DNA of 64,000 bases from an uncultured Lachnospiraceae bacterium. Lineage in GTDB: Bacteria; Bacillota; Clostridia; Lachnospirales; Lachnospiraceae. The first letter of the stretch is position 1. Every line of letters starts with the position of its first letter. Of the stretch, positions 52,173 to 60,006 are shown one piece after another. Below the pieces are notes generated by a model, which was not told the origin of the DNA, did not search any database, and saw only the letters and a program-made list of their open reading frames with translations. A program made the position numbers and the translations under genes. The DNA lies in the NCBI GenBank assembly GCA_947246015.1, contig CAMXQE010000016.1, positions 1-64,000 of the forward strand, given 5' to 3'.

Positions 52173-53558
52173 ATGAAATTAAATTATAAGAGAACGTTCT
52201 TCATTGGGTTGGCATTTCTTTCGATTTCAGGATTCTGGCAGATGTATGACAGCATTATCCCTTTAATCCTGCAGAATACTTTTCATTTGGGTGAAACGGT
52301 AACAGGGGTATTGATGGCAATGGACAATGTGCTGGCAATCTTCCTGCTGCCGATATTCGGGGCGCTGTCGGATAAGGCGGATACGAAGATTGGGAAGCGG
52401 ATGCCTTTTATTTTATGCGGCACAGCGCTGGCAGTGGCGTTCCTGATGCTGTTAAATGTGGCGGACAGGCAGCAGAATCTGATTCTGTTTGTAAGCGTGC
52501 TGTTCCTTTTGCTGCTGTCCATGGGGTTGTACCGTTCCCCGGCTGTGGCTCTGATGCCGGATTTGACGCCGAACCGTCTGAGGAGTAAGGCGAATGCGGT
52601 CATTAACCTGATGGGAGCAGTGGGCGGCGTCTATGCGCTTCTTATGATAAAACTGCTGGTGGGTGCAGGGGAACGTCCCAATTATCTGCCGCTGTTTCTA
52701 AGTGTAGGCGGGCTGATGGCAGCAGCGGTCATCGTGCTGTTTGCAGCCATTCAGGAGAAGCAGGTTGCAAAACAGGTGGAGGAGGAAGAAGAGGAACAGA
52801 AGGAACAGGAAAAGACTGCACGGGAAGAATCTGTACAGGAAGAATCTGTACAACAAGAAACCGTACGGAAGGAGAGCGTGCAGAAAAAGGATACGCAGGA
52901 GAAGACAGGGCTTCATGGAGAAGCGTCGGGTGGCGCAACCGTGCTTTCCAAACCGGTGAAACGGAGTATGATATTTCTGTTATTGTCCATCCTTTTATGG
53001 TTTACGGCTTATAATGCGGTGACAACCGCTTTTTCCCGCTATACGAGGGTGGTATGGCATATGGAAGGGGGAAGTTTCGCGGACTGTCTGATGGTGGCGA
53101 CTGTGGCGGCTATCATAAGTTATATCCCGATTGGAAATATTGCCAGCAGGATAGGCAGGAAGAAAACGATTTTAGCGGGCATCGTACTGATGAGCGTCTG
53201 CTATTTTGCGGCGATTTTTGTAGGGGCGTATCATCCGGTAATTAATATTGCTTTTGCGGCAATCGGTATCGGATGGGCGGCCATCAATGTAAATTCGTAT
53301 CCGATGATTGTGGAGATGAGCAAGGGAAGCGATATCGGGAAGTTTACGGGAACCTATTATACGTTTTCCATGGCGGCGCAGATAGTAACGCCGGTTCTGT
53401 CCGGTTTTCTGTTGGAAAATGTGTCCTACCGGACATTATTCCCGTATGCGTTCCTTTTTTCCATCCTGGCATTTTTTACCATGACGCAGGTGCGCCACGG
53501 TGATTCCAAACCGGAGAAGAAAAAGGATATGCTGGACAACTTTGATGTAGAGGATTAA
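52173..53558 (+). CDS. MFS / SLC45-like sugar transporter
   Basis: ATG at 52173 (GCAGAGG upstream) is preferred to the GTG at 52167. The 461-residue protein has about twelve helices. The N-terminal half has 'FWQMYDSIIPLILQNTFHLG' and the loop motif 'GALSDKADTKIGKRMPFIL', a GPH/SLC45-like A-motif, and 'RSPAVALMPDLTPNRLRSKA'. The central cytoplasmic loop holds a charged insert of about 60 residues with 15-bp repeats (52824-52898). It may carry a disaccharide or monosaccharide in or out at the end of the glycan locus. The substrate is inferred from context only. Confidence 0.9.
   Translation: MKLNYKRTFFIGLAFLSISGFWQMYDSIIPLILQNTFHLGETVTGVLMAMDNVLAIFLLPIFGALSDKADTKIGKRMPFILCGTALAVAFLMLLNVADRQQNLILFVSVLFLLLLSMGLYRSPAVALMPDLTPNRLRSKANAVINLMGAVGGVYALLMIKLLVGAGERPNYLPLFLSVGGLMAAAVIVLFAAIQEKQVAKQVEEEEEEQKEQEKTAREESVQEESVQQETVRKESVQKKDTQEKTGLHGEASGGATVLSKPVKRSMIFLLLSILLWFTAYNAVTTAFSRYTRVVWHMEGGSFADCLMVATVAAIISYIPIGNIASRIGRKKTILAGIVLMSVCYFAAIFVGAYHPVINIAFAAIGIGWAAINVNSYPMIVEMSKGSDIGKFTGTYYTFSMAAQIVTPVLSGFLLENVSYRTLFPYAFLFSILAFFTMTQVRHGDSKPEKKKDMLDNFDVED
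52824..52898 (+). repeat. 15-bp tandem repeat in the MFS central loop
   Basis: Five in-frame 15-bp units encode E-E-S-V-Q, E-E-S-V-Q, Q-E-T-V-R, K-E-S-V-Q and K-K-D-T-Q. The first two are nearly identical in DNA, indicating recent duplication. Confidence 0.85.
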
Positions 53559-53639
53559 AATAGGCGGGAGAACATAAAGAAGAGAGGTTTCCGCACAGGA
53601 AGGGTGCAGGGATGGAAATCTGAAAGGGATGGATAGGAA

Positions 53640-54461
53640 ATGACAGTAATACTGGGAATAGCGGCGGCGGTGATTGTTCTGTATCTGCTGGCAATCATGC
53701 CGCGGATGGTGCATAAGCCGGACAAGAAGCCCTTTTTAGGCGTATTGTATGCCCACCGGGGACTGCATGACAACGAAGGCGATGCACCGGAAAATTCCAT
53801 GAGGGCTTTTGAAAAAGCCGTAAAAGCCGGTTATGGGATTGAACTGGATGTGCAGCTTACCAAAGACCGGATTCCGGTTGTTTTCCATGATTTTACATTG
53901 GAGCGGATATGCGGAGTGAAGGGAAAGGTGCAGGATTATACGTATGAAGAACTGCAGCGGTTCCGGTTGTGCCGGTCGGAAGAAAGGATACCGCGCTTTG
54001 AAGATTTTCTGAAAATGGTAGGAGGCAGAGTGCCGCTTATCGTGGAATATAAGGTGGAATGGACCGATGTGGGGGTCTGCCCGCTGGCGGATGGAATGCT
54101 GCGGGATTATAAGGGGACTTACTGTATTGAGTCTTTTAATCCGCTGGCGCTGCTTTGGTACAGAAAGCATCATAATGAAGTGGTGAGAGGACAGCTTTCG
54201 GATGCTTTTCTGCAGGAGGAGGGGCTGAAGGGGCTGCTTTATTTTGTATTGGAGCATATGCTGCTGAATTTTGTGACCAAACCGGATTTTATTGCATATA
54301 ATCATAAGTATTACTGGACGCTGTCGAGGCAGATTTGTAAGAAACTGTACCATTGTCTGGCGGTGGCATGGACCATCAGGAGCCAGAAGGAACTGGAAGC
54401 GAGACGGAAAGATTTTGATTTGTTTATTTTTGACAGTTTTATTCCTAAGGGAGAAGGATGA
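53640..54461 (+). CDS. Glycerophosphodiester phosphodiesterase, membrane-anchored
   Basis: The 273-residue protein has one N-terminal hydrophobic helix (residues 2-22) and then the GDPD barrel: 'YAHRGLHDNEGDAPENSMRA', 'GIELDVQLTKDRIPVVFHDF', 'RICGVKGKVQDYTYEELQRF' and 'YCIESFNPLALLWYRK'. The catalytic HRG, E-x-D and HD residues are all present. It hydrolyses glycerophosphodiesters to glycerol-3-phosphate and an alcohol, probably at the membrane. Its stop overlaps the next start by ATGA. Confidence 0.94.
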   Translation: MTVILGIAAAVIVLYLLAIMPRMVHKPDKKPFLGVLYAHRGLHDNEGDAPENSMRAFEKAVKAGYGIELDVQLTKDRIPVVFHDFTLERICGVKGKVQDYTYEELQRFRLCRSEERIPRFEDFLKMVGGRVPLIVEYKVEWTDVGVCPLADGMLRDYKGTYCIESFNPLALLWYRKHHNEVVRGQLSDAFLQEEGLKGLLYFVLEHMLLNFVTKPDFIAYNHKYYWTLSRQICKKLYHCLAVAWTIRSQKELEARRKDFDLFIFDSFIPKGEG

Positions 54462-55558
54462 AAATGAAAAGCGGAGTTATGTATCTGACGGTATTCATCG
54501 TATGTGCATTGGGAATGACGGCATGTGCAGGCGGGAAAGATAGAGGACAGTCCGTGCAGCCGGAAGCAGCCGGAACGGAGCTGCGGGAAGATGCACATCA
54601 GGAAGGGATGATGACGGAACCGGGGGAAGAGTCAGGACAGGGCACGCAGGGGCCGGAATCAGAGGAAGGGCCGGGGCTAAGCACGCAGGGGCCGGAATCA
54701 GGGGAAGGGCCGGGGCTAAGCACGCAGGAGCCGGAATCAGGGGAAGGGCCGGGGCTAAGCACGCAGGAGCCGGAATCAAAGGAAGGGCCGGAGCAGGAGA
54801 ACACGGAACAGGGCGGACAGGAACCAGCACGGGAAAGCGGGATGCCGGAAGAGTCAGACGGCGGTTATGGGATACGATTTGATGAGGCGGAACAGACCTA
54901 TCAGGCAGAGGACGGCACGGAGCTGCTGAATGTACAGACCCGTTTCCCGGTGGTGACGATTCCGGGGCATGAACAGGCTGCGGAGGCAATTAACCAGTAT
55001 GTAAGAAGCACTCAGATATTCAGCGGGGAGGGGCTGGCAGGCATATCGGAGGAGGAGGCGCTGCAGTGGGCCGAAGAAGATTATAAGATACGCGGGAAAG
55101 ATAACTGGTATACGGAATACATGCTGTATAACGGGTATGGGCTGCAGCGGATGGATGACAGCGTGGTCAGTTTTGTGCTGGAAACTTATTCTTATATGGG
55201 CGGCGCTCATCCCAATACGGTGCTGCACGGACTCACGTTCGACACGCAGACAGGGGAAAGGCTGACTTTCGCAGATGTGGCGGAAAAGGAAGAGGAGGCT
55301 TCGGAAGCAGTGCTTCAGTTCCTTTTGGAAGAAACGGGGAAGGAAGAATATCAGGGGGCGTTTTTTGACGGATATGAAGAATCTCTGGGTGATTTGCTGC
55401 GGGAAGATACCTGGTATCTGGGCGAAGACGGATTCCACATCATTGCCAATACATATGCGATTGCCCCTTATGTAGCAGGCAGCTTTGATTTTGTGATTCC
55501 TTATAAGCAGGCGGACTTTTTAAAGGAAAGGTTCTTAAAGGAAGAGTTGGATGATTGA
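54458..55558 (+). CDS. Lipoprotein with 13-residue repeats and DUF4163/DUF3298 (RsiV-like) domain
   Basis: The 366-residue protein has a lipobox 'LGMTACAGG' with Cys23. A low-complexity stalk follows (residues 30-130) containing G-P-E-S-x-E-G-P-G-L-S-T-Q repeats from a 39-bp unit. The folded part begins 'GYGIRFDEAEQTYQAEDGTE' and has 'YSYMGGAHPNTVLHGLTFD', 'LTFADVAEKEEEASEAVLQF' and 'DGFHIIANTYAIAPYVAG'. That matches the DUF4163-DUF3298 pair found in RsiV and PdaC, which bind lysozyme or peptidoglycan. Here it would stand outside the membrane on a repeat stalk. The gene is coupled to the GDPD gene upstream and overlaps the next by eight bases. Confidence 0.88.
   Translation: MKMKSGVMYLTVFIVCALGMTACAGGKDRGQSVQPEAAGTELREDAHQEGMMTEPGEESGQGTQGPESEEGPGLSTQGPESGEGPGLSTQEPESGEGPGLSTQEPESKEGPEQENTEQGGQEPARESGMPEESDGGYGIRFDEAEQTYQAEDGTELLNVQTRFPVVTIPGHEQAAEAINQYVRSTQIFSGEGLAGISEEEALQWAEEDYKIRGKDNWYTEYMLYNGYGLQRMDDSVVSFVLETYSYMGGAHPNTVLHGLTFDTQTGERLTFADVAEKEEEASEAVLQFLLEETGKEEYQGAFFDGYEESLGDLLREDTWYLGEDGFHIIANTYAIAPYVAGSFDFVIPYKQADFLKERFLKEELDD
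54650..54766 (+). repeat. 39-bp tandem repeat in the lipoprotein stalk
   Basis: Three full 39-bp units and a partial fourth (to about 54793) encode the 13-residue repeat. Units differ at only one or two codons, so they are young and may vary in number between strains. Confidence 0.9.
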
Positions 55559-56948
55559 TTTTGAGCGGATTGAGGAGTATGGCGAAAATAACCGCATCGA
55601 GGCAAAGCGGGCGTTAGGGGGTCTTCCAAGAAGTATCTGGGAGACTTATTCGGCTTTTGCCAATTCCTTCGGGGGAATCCTGCTTTTGGGTGTGGAGGAA
55701 CTTCCGGATAAAACCTTCCGGACGGTGAACCTTCCGGCGCCGGAAAAACTGGTTGCCGAATTTTGGGAGATTATCGGGGATAAAAGCAGGGTCAGCGAAA
55801 ATATCCTGTCTAAGTGGGATGTGGAAATTCACGAAATCGACGGTGACCGTATCATCAGTGTTACGGTGCCGAGGGCGGACCGGAGAAGAAGACCGGTATA
55901 CATCGGAAATAATCCTTATCTGGGCGCTTACAGGCGGGACGGGGAAGGGGATTATCACTGCACAGAGGAAGAGGTGCGCATGATGCTGCGGGACAGGCAG
56001 GAGCGTACGCTGGATGAAAAAATGCTGCCCCATATGTCAGGGGAGGTTTTTGTGGGAGAAACGCTTAGGCGGTACCGCGCTTATCTGAAGGACCGGCATC
56101 CGGAACAGGGCTTTGGAGAGGAATCGGAGGAAGGGCTTCTGTGCAGGATAGGGGCCGGCAGAAAAGGAAAAGACGGGCAGGTGCATCCTACGGCAGCGGG
56201 GCTTCTGATGTTTGGCTATGAGGATGAAATCGTGAAGCAGTATCCGTATTTTTATCTCGATTATCAGGAACGCGGAGCCGACGGACAGATTGGTGAACGG
56301 ATTGTTTCCAATTCGGGGAAATGGAGCGGCAATCTGTTTGACTTTTATTTGAGGATTTCGGGGAAAATCGTGCGTGGGCTGCCGTGGGATATTCACAGGC
56401 CGGTACGGGAAGCAGTAGCTAACTGCATGGTGAACGGTGATTATATGGGTTCCGGCGGACTGGTCATTGTGAAGAAGCCGGATGAAATCTGCATTACGAA
56501 TCCGGGCAGTTTCCGTATCGATATTCAGGAGGCGGTGAATGGAGGCAAATCCGACCCGCGGAATACTAGGATTGCGAAGCTATTCAATCTGGTGAAAGTA
56601 GGTACCCGTACCGGAAAGGGTGTGCCGGATATGTATGCGGTATGGAGCAGGAAAGGATGGAAAATGCCGGAGATACAGGAGCGTTTTAAACCTGACCGGA
56701 TTACGTTAAAGCTGCCGTTGGCGGCGGGAGGTACGGCTGAGAGGAAGCAGGATTCCCTGATGGGGATGCAGGAATATAAAGAAGCGATTCTTGATTATGT
56801 GACATGGGCGATTTACGTAAATGAAAGAGATGTGGAAAAAGTTTTTGGTATTGGAGAAGCAGAAGCAGGTGCGGTTCTTGGCCGGATGGAAGCGGAAGGC
56901 ATCTTAATCCGGACAAAGGAAAGGGCAGGATACCGGCTGAAAATCTAA
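55551..56948 (+). CDS. AlbA_2 (Schlafen-type) ATP-binding regulator
   Basis: The 465-residue protein has an N-terminal AlbA_2 domain ('NNRIEAKRALGGLPRSIWET', 'YSAFANSFGGILLLGVEELP'), a middle part with 'HPTAAGLLMFGYEDEIVKQY', a GHKL-like region ('PVREAVANCMVNGDYMGSGG', 'DEICITNPGSFRIDIQEAVN', 'VGTRTGKGVPDMYAVW') and a C-terminal winged helix. Such proteins are annotated as transcriptional regulators and some act in defence. Its start overlaps the RsiV-like lipoprotein gene by eight bases, so the two are translated together. The role is not known. Confidence 0.88.
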   Translation: MIDFERIEEYGENNRIEAKRALGGLPRSIWETYSAFANSFGGILLLGVEELPDKTFRTVNLPAPEKLVAEFWEIIGDKSRVSENILSKWDVEIHEIDGDRIISVTVPRADRRRRPVYIGNNPYLGAYRRDGEGDYHCTEEEVRMMLRDRQERTLDEKMLPHMSGEVFVGETLRRYRAYLKDRHPEQGFGEESEEGLLCRIGAGRKGKDGQVHPTAAGLLMFGYEDEIVKQYPYFYLDYQERGADGQIGERIVSNSGKWSGNLFDFYLRISGKIVRGLPWDIHRPVREAVANCMVNGDYMGSGGLVIVKKPDEICITNPGSFRIDIQEAVNGGKSDPRNTRIAKLFNLVKVGTRTGKGVPDMYAVWSRKGWKMPEIQERFKPDRITLKLPLAAGGTAERKQDSLMGMQEYKEAILDYVTWAIYVNERDVEKVFGIGEAEAGAVLGRMEAEGILIRTKERAGYRLKI

Positions 56949-56992
56949 CACAATGGCGGACAGACATAACAGGGAATTACGGAGTATGCAGG

Positions 56993-57028
56993 GCGGCGGT
57001 GCATGGAGGAACAGGCACCGCCGCTTTT
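56993..57028 (+). terminator. Rho-independent terminator
   Basis: GCGGCGGTGC (56993-57002) pairs perfectly with GCACCGCCGC (57015-57024), followed by TTTTGG. It ends the GDPD-lipoprotein-AlbA_2 unit. Confidence 0.8.
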
Positions 57029-57135
57029 GGAGTATTCTTTTAATACACGATATCTGTCTTTTACGTTCCGGTTATTTACGTATGCTTCCGAAACGGCTAT
57101 ATTTAAAGTGCCCGTAGAAATAAAGGAGAATGGAA

Positions 57136-57846
57136 ATGTATGCAATAGCGGTTTGTGATGATGACAATGCATTATCTATGGAAGTAAAGAGGCTGATTGG
57201 AGAGTGGAATCCGCAGGTAAAGGTGGATTGCTATGAAGGAGGGGAGGAACTTTTGAAACAGTATCAGCCGTATCAGGCTATTTTTCTCGACATTGACATG
57301 AAAGGAATGAATGGGATTGAGACGGGAAAGCGTATCAGGCAGATTGATAAGGAGACGAAGATTGTCTACCTGACGGCATACCGTGACTATGCGGCAGGGG
57401 CATTTTCAGTACATGCATTCCAGTACCTGATAAAGCCGGTTGGAAGAAAGGAATTGTGGGAAGTATTGGAGGAAGTGTTCCGCTATGCAGGAAAGCCGGA
57501 GAGGAAAACGGTTCTCGATTTCCACACGGCAGATGGTTTGGTCTGCCTGCCTGCGGAGGATATTTATTTTTTTGAGTATATGGACCGCAGGATACGGATT
57601 GTGGCGGGAGAGGAGTATTTTATGACCGGAAGGATAGGAAAGGTGTACGAGCGGATGAAGTCCATGGGATTTTCCATGCCGCATCAGAGTTTTGTCATAA
57701 ACATGCTTCATGTGAAGAATGTAAAAAACCAGCAGATTTATATGGATAACGGACTGCTTGTACCGTTATCGCAAAAAAAGATGAAAAGCTGGAAAGAGGA
57801 ACTGACGGCGTATTTGTCTGACAGGCTGGCGGGAGAAAAGGTATGA
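57136..57846 (+). CDS. LytTR-family response regulator (AgrA/VirR type)
   Basis: ATG at 57136 is chosen because GGAG lies seven bases upstream; the ATG at 57130 is too close to it. The 236-residue protein has a receiver ('MYAIAVCDDDNALSMEVKRL', Asp in 'AIFLDIDMKGMNGIETG', lysine in 'FQYLIKPVGRKELW') and a LytTR DNA-binding domain ('DIYFFEYMDRRIRIVAGEEY', 'GFSMPHQSFVINMLHVKNV'). It pairs with the kinase encoded next (ATGA overlap). Two TTTACGT words 15 bases apart upstream (about 57059-57080) could be binding sites. Confidence 0.93.
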   Translation: MYAIAVCDDDNALSMEVKRLIGEWNPQVKVDCYEGGEELLKQYQPYQAIFLDIDMKGMNGIETGKRIRQIDKETKIVYLTAYRDYAAGAFSVHAFQYLIKPVGRKELWEVLEEVFRYAGKPERKTVLDFHTADGLVCLPAEDIYFFEYMDRRIRIVAGEEYFMTGRIGKVYERMKSMGFSMPHQSFVINMLHVKNVKNQQIYMDNGLLVPLSQKKMKSWKEELTAYLSDRLAGEKV

Positions 57847-59120
57847 TGGGAGAAGGAGCAGATATCTTTGTTTTTATTTTCATTTTAACGCTCACCATAT
57901 CCGTCTTTATCGGATGTGCGGTTATGATGGTAAGGCTGCTTCCGAAGGCTGTAGAGAAACCTTTGTGGATGAAAGCGGTCTTTTGGGGAATCTATGCCGT
58001 CTTATCCGTCCTGGTCCCCAATATTTGGAGAAATGATATGCTTACTATGGCGGTGCTGACCGCTGTCTATCTGCCGGCCGGATGGTTTCTGTATCACAGG
58101 AGCCGGATGGGACTGCTTTACCAGCTTATTTATATGGCTGTGATGTATATGGCAGAGGTCATTGCCATCTTTCTTGGAGTCCGGCTGGAGCTTGCGTTTG
58201 GTTTGGAGTATATGACACGCTACTGCCTGGTTAATATGTTGGAAATGCTGTTCCAAATCGGAGTCATGGCAGTGATAAAAGAAATCTTAAAGAGAAGGTA
58301 TATATCCGACCGGAAGAGTCTGAAAATCAGGGGCATGGTATTGGTGCCGCTATTCAGCATAGGGCTGATTTTCCTGTACATAATAGGGAGTGAAGTATTC
58401 TTTGCAAGATATGGTTACGAGTGGCTCATCCTATACTGCATCCTGATACTGGTCATCAACCTGTACTGCCTGTATTTCTGGTATGACGTGGCCGCCAACC
58501 GGGAACTGAAACATAAGCTGGGAATGATGCGGCAGCAGAACGAACTGACACACCAGTATTATGGGGAGATGGAACGGAATTATAATGAATCAAGGAAAAT
58601 CATCCATGATATCAGGAATCATATCAGTGCGCTGGAGCAGTTGGGAAAATTGGAACAGACACAGGAATATATCAGTGACGTGAATGATATGCTGAATTCG
58701 CTGAGCCTGAAGTTCTATTCGGAAAACAGGATGCTGAACATCGTGCTGAACGATAAGTTCCGGAATCTGTCCCCCGGACAATTGGAATGCAATCTGGGAG
58801 GTATCTGTCTGGATTTCCTTTCCGATATGGATATTACCACCATTTTTGCGAATCTATTGGACAACGCATTGGAGGAAGGAGAGAGCGCGGCAGATTTCTG
58901 GGTGAAGCTTCGGGGAGAACAGATACAGGATTTTACGGTAATAAGGATATGGAATCACTGCAATACCGGATACACGCCCGGACATTCCGGCAAAGCAGGG
59001 CATGAGGGCCTGGGATTGGAAAATGCAAAGCAGGCCATAAAGAAGTACAGCGGGGAACTGAAAGTGGAATATGAAGACGCCGTATTTTCGGTAACAGTCA
59101 TATTTCCGGGACAGGAATAA
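57843..59120 (+). CDS. GHKL sensor histidine kinase (AgrC/VirS-like)
   Basis: The 425-residue protein has six to seven N-terminal helices (residues 8-210) as in AgrC-type peptide or membrane-stress sensors. A coiled coil is followed by the H-box 'KIIHDIRNHISALEQLG' with His255, N-box 'FANLLDNALEEGES' and 'GHEGLGLENAKQAIKKYSGE'. No agrB/agrD-like peptide gene is adjacent, so a self-made peptide signal is not supported here. Its last codons form the start of the first 106-bp hairpin unit. Confidence 0.92.
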   Translation: MMGEGADIFVFIFILTLTISVFIGCAVMMVRLLPKAVEKPLWMKAVFWGIYAVLSVLVPNIWRNDMLTMAVLTAVYLPAGWFLYHRSRMGLLYQLIYMAVMYMAEVIAIFLGVRLELAFGLEYMTRYCLVNMLEMLFQIGVMAVIKEILKRRYISDRKSLKIRGMVLVPLFSIGLIFLYIIGSEVFFARYGYEWLILYCILILVINLYCLYFWYDVAANRELKHKLGMMRQQNELTHQYYGEMERNYNESRKIIHDIRNHISALEQLGKLEQTQEYISDVNDMLNSLSLKFYSENRMLNIVLNDKFRNLSPGQLECNLGGICLDFLSDMDITTIFANLLDNALEEGESAADFWVKLRGEQIQDFTVIRIWNHCNTGYTPGHSGKAGHEGLGLENAKQAIKKYSGELKVEYEDAVFSVTVIFPGQE

Positions 59121-59325
59121 AAAACAGCAGCCACGCGTACGGCGCCAGAGGAATTTATGACTGCGAAGCAGGTGGAAATTTCTCTGCCCCCAAAGCGCCG
59201 GGAGGGTGGCTGCGGAACTGGAATAAAAAACAGCAGCCACGCGTACGGCGCCAGAGGAATTTATGACTGCGAAGCAGGCGGAAATTTCTCTGCCCTAAAA
59301 GCGCCGGGAGGGTGGCTGCGGAACT
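59114..59325 (+). repeat. Two tandem 106-bp foldback units
   Basis: Units 59114-59219 and 59220-59325 differ at only three or four bases, all outside the paired parts. Each folds back on itself: GCAGCCAC with GTGGCTGC, GGCGC with GCGCC, AGAGGAATTT with AAATTTCTCT (one mismatch) and a tip CTGC-GAA-GCAG. The first unit includes the stop of the kinase gene. No convincing protein is encoded. Confidence 0.8.
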
Positions 59326-59344
59326 GGAATGGAGAAAAACACAT

Positions 59345-59764
59345 ATGGAAAGAAAATCAATCAGTATTATAGTTACCGGATTCATATTATCGGTTTTTAT
59401 ACTGGCAGGCTGCGGACAGGGCGGGCTGCCGGAGAAATTTGAAGAAGAGGCAGTTAAGGAAAAAGCCATGACTGCGGTTGCGTATTTTAATGAAAGGAAT
59501 TATCAGGGTATCATCGAAATGGGAAGTAAAGAATTACAGGAGTCCATTACAGCGGAGCAATTCGCAGAGGTTTCGGACCCCTATCTGGAACAATGCGGTG
59601 AATATGTCAAAGTGAGCAAAACCGTAGTGCTCGGCAATACGGATGGGCAGACGGGAGAGACATTCGGCGGTGTCGTAATGGTTGGAAAGTATGAGTCCGG
59701 ACAGATTCAGTTTACCATAGCATTTAATGAACAGATGGAACTGGTACAGTTTATAATCAGATAA
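59345..59764 (+). CDS. DUF3887-type small lipoprotein
   Basis: ATG at 59345 (TGGAG upstream) is chosen over the in-frame start at 59312 that lies in the repeat. The 139-residue product has a signal peptide and lipobox 'VFILAGCGQ' with Cys23. The mature part ('AMTAVAYFNERNYQGIIEMG', 'EYVKVSKTVVLGNTDGQTGE', 'GGVVMVGKYESGQIQFTIAF') has the NTF2-like layout of DUF3887, proposed to bind small ligands outside the cell. It lies between two structured non-coding tracts. Confidence 0.85.
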   Translation: MERKSISIIVTGFILSVFILAGCGQGGLPEKFEEEAVKEKAMTAVAYFNERNYQGIIEMGSKELQESITAEQFAEVSDPYLEQCGEYVKVSKTVVLGNTDGQTGETFGGVVMVGKYESGQIQFTIAFNEQMELVQFIIR

Positions 59765-59774
59765 TGAGGGAGAA

Positions 59775-59990
59775 GTGTGAGAAGAATTTCTAGCCGCTCA
59801 CAGCATAGGCTGTTTCGCGGAGAAATTCTAAATCTCACACAGAAGAATCGCAAGAGAAGCGATTCTTCTTACTGATTGTTTGTGCTGCCGATGGCGGCAT
59901 GATTAAGGTTGAAAGAATTGCATTCTTTCAACCGCAAGTTTGTGTCTGCGCTGCATCCACAAACTTGATATGCGCAAAAAGCAGCGCAGA
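59775..59990 (+). ncRNA. Chain of six hairpins with a possible pseudoknot, candidate structured RNA
   Basis: Six stems follow one another: 59775-59840 (GTGTGAGA/TCTCACAC, AGAATTTCT/AGAAATTCT, CCGC/GCGG, ACAGC/GCTGT), 59841-59869 (11 bp), 59886-59899 (5 bp), 59907-59933 (12 bp, loop TGC), 59935-59967 (10 bp) and 59971-59988 (5 bp). The loop of the fifth (TCTGCGCTGC, 59945-59954) is exactly complementary to 59981-59990 (GCAGCGCAGA). No frame is open across the tract. It stands between the DUF3887 and CPBP genes. No known RNA family was recognised, and transcription is not shown. Confidence 0.5.
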
Positions 59991-60006
59991 AATGAGGAAA
60001 TAAAAG

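Noticed and set aside
59114..59325. CRISPR array
   Set aside because: There are only two adjacent copies, no spacers, unit length 106, and no cas genes nearby.
59157..59372. Plus-strand frame across the two 106-bp units
   Set aside because: The two units are read in different frames because 106 is not a multiple of three, so the product would not be a repeat protein. The DNA is palindromic rather than coding.
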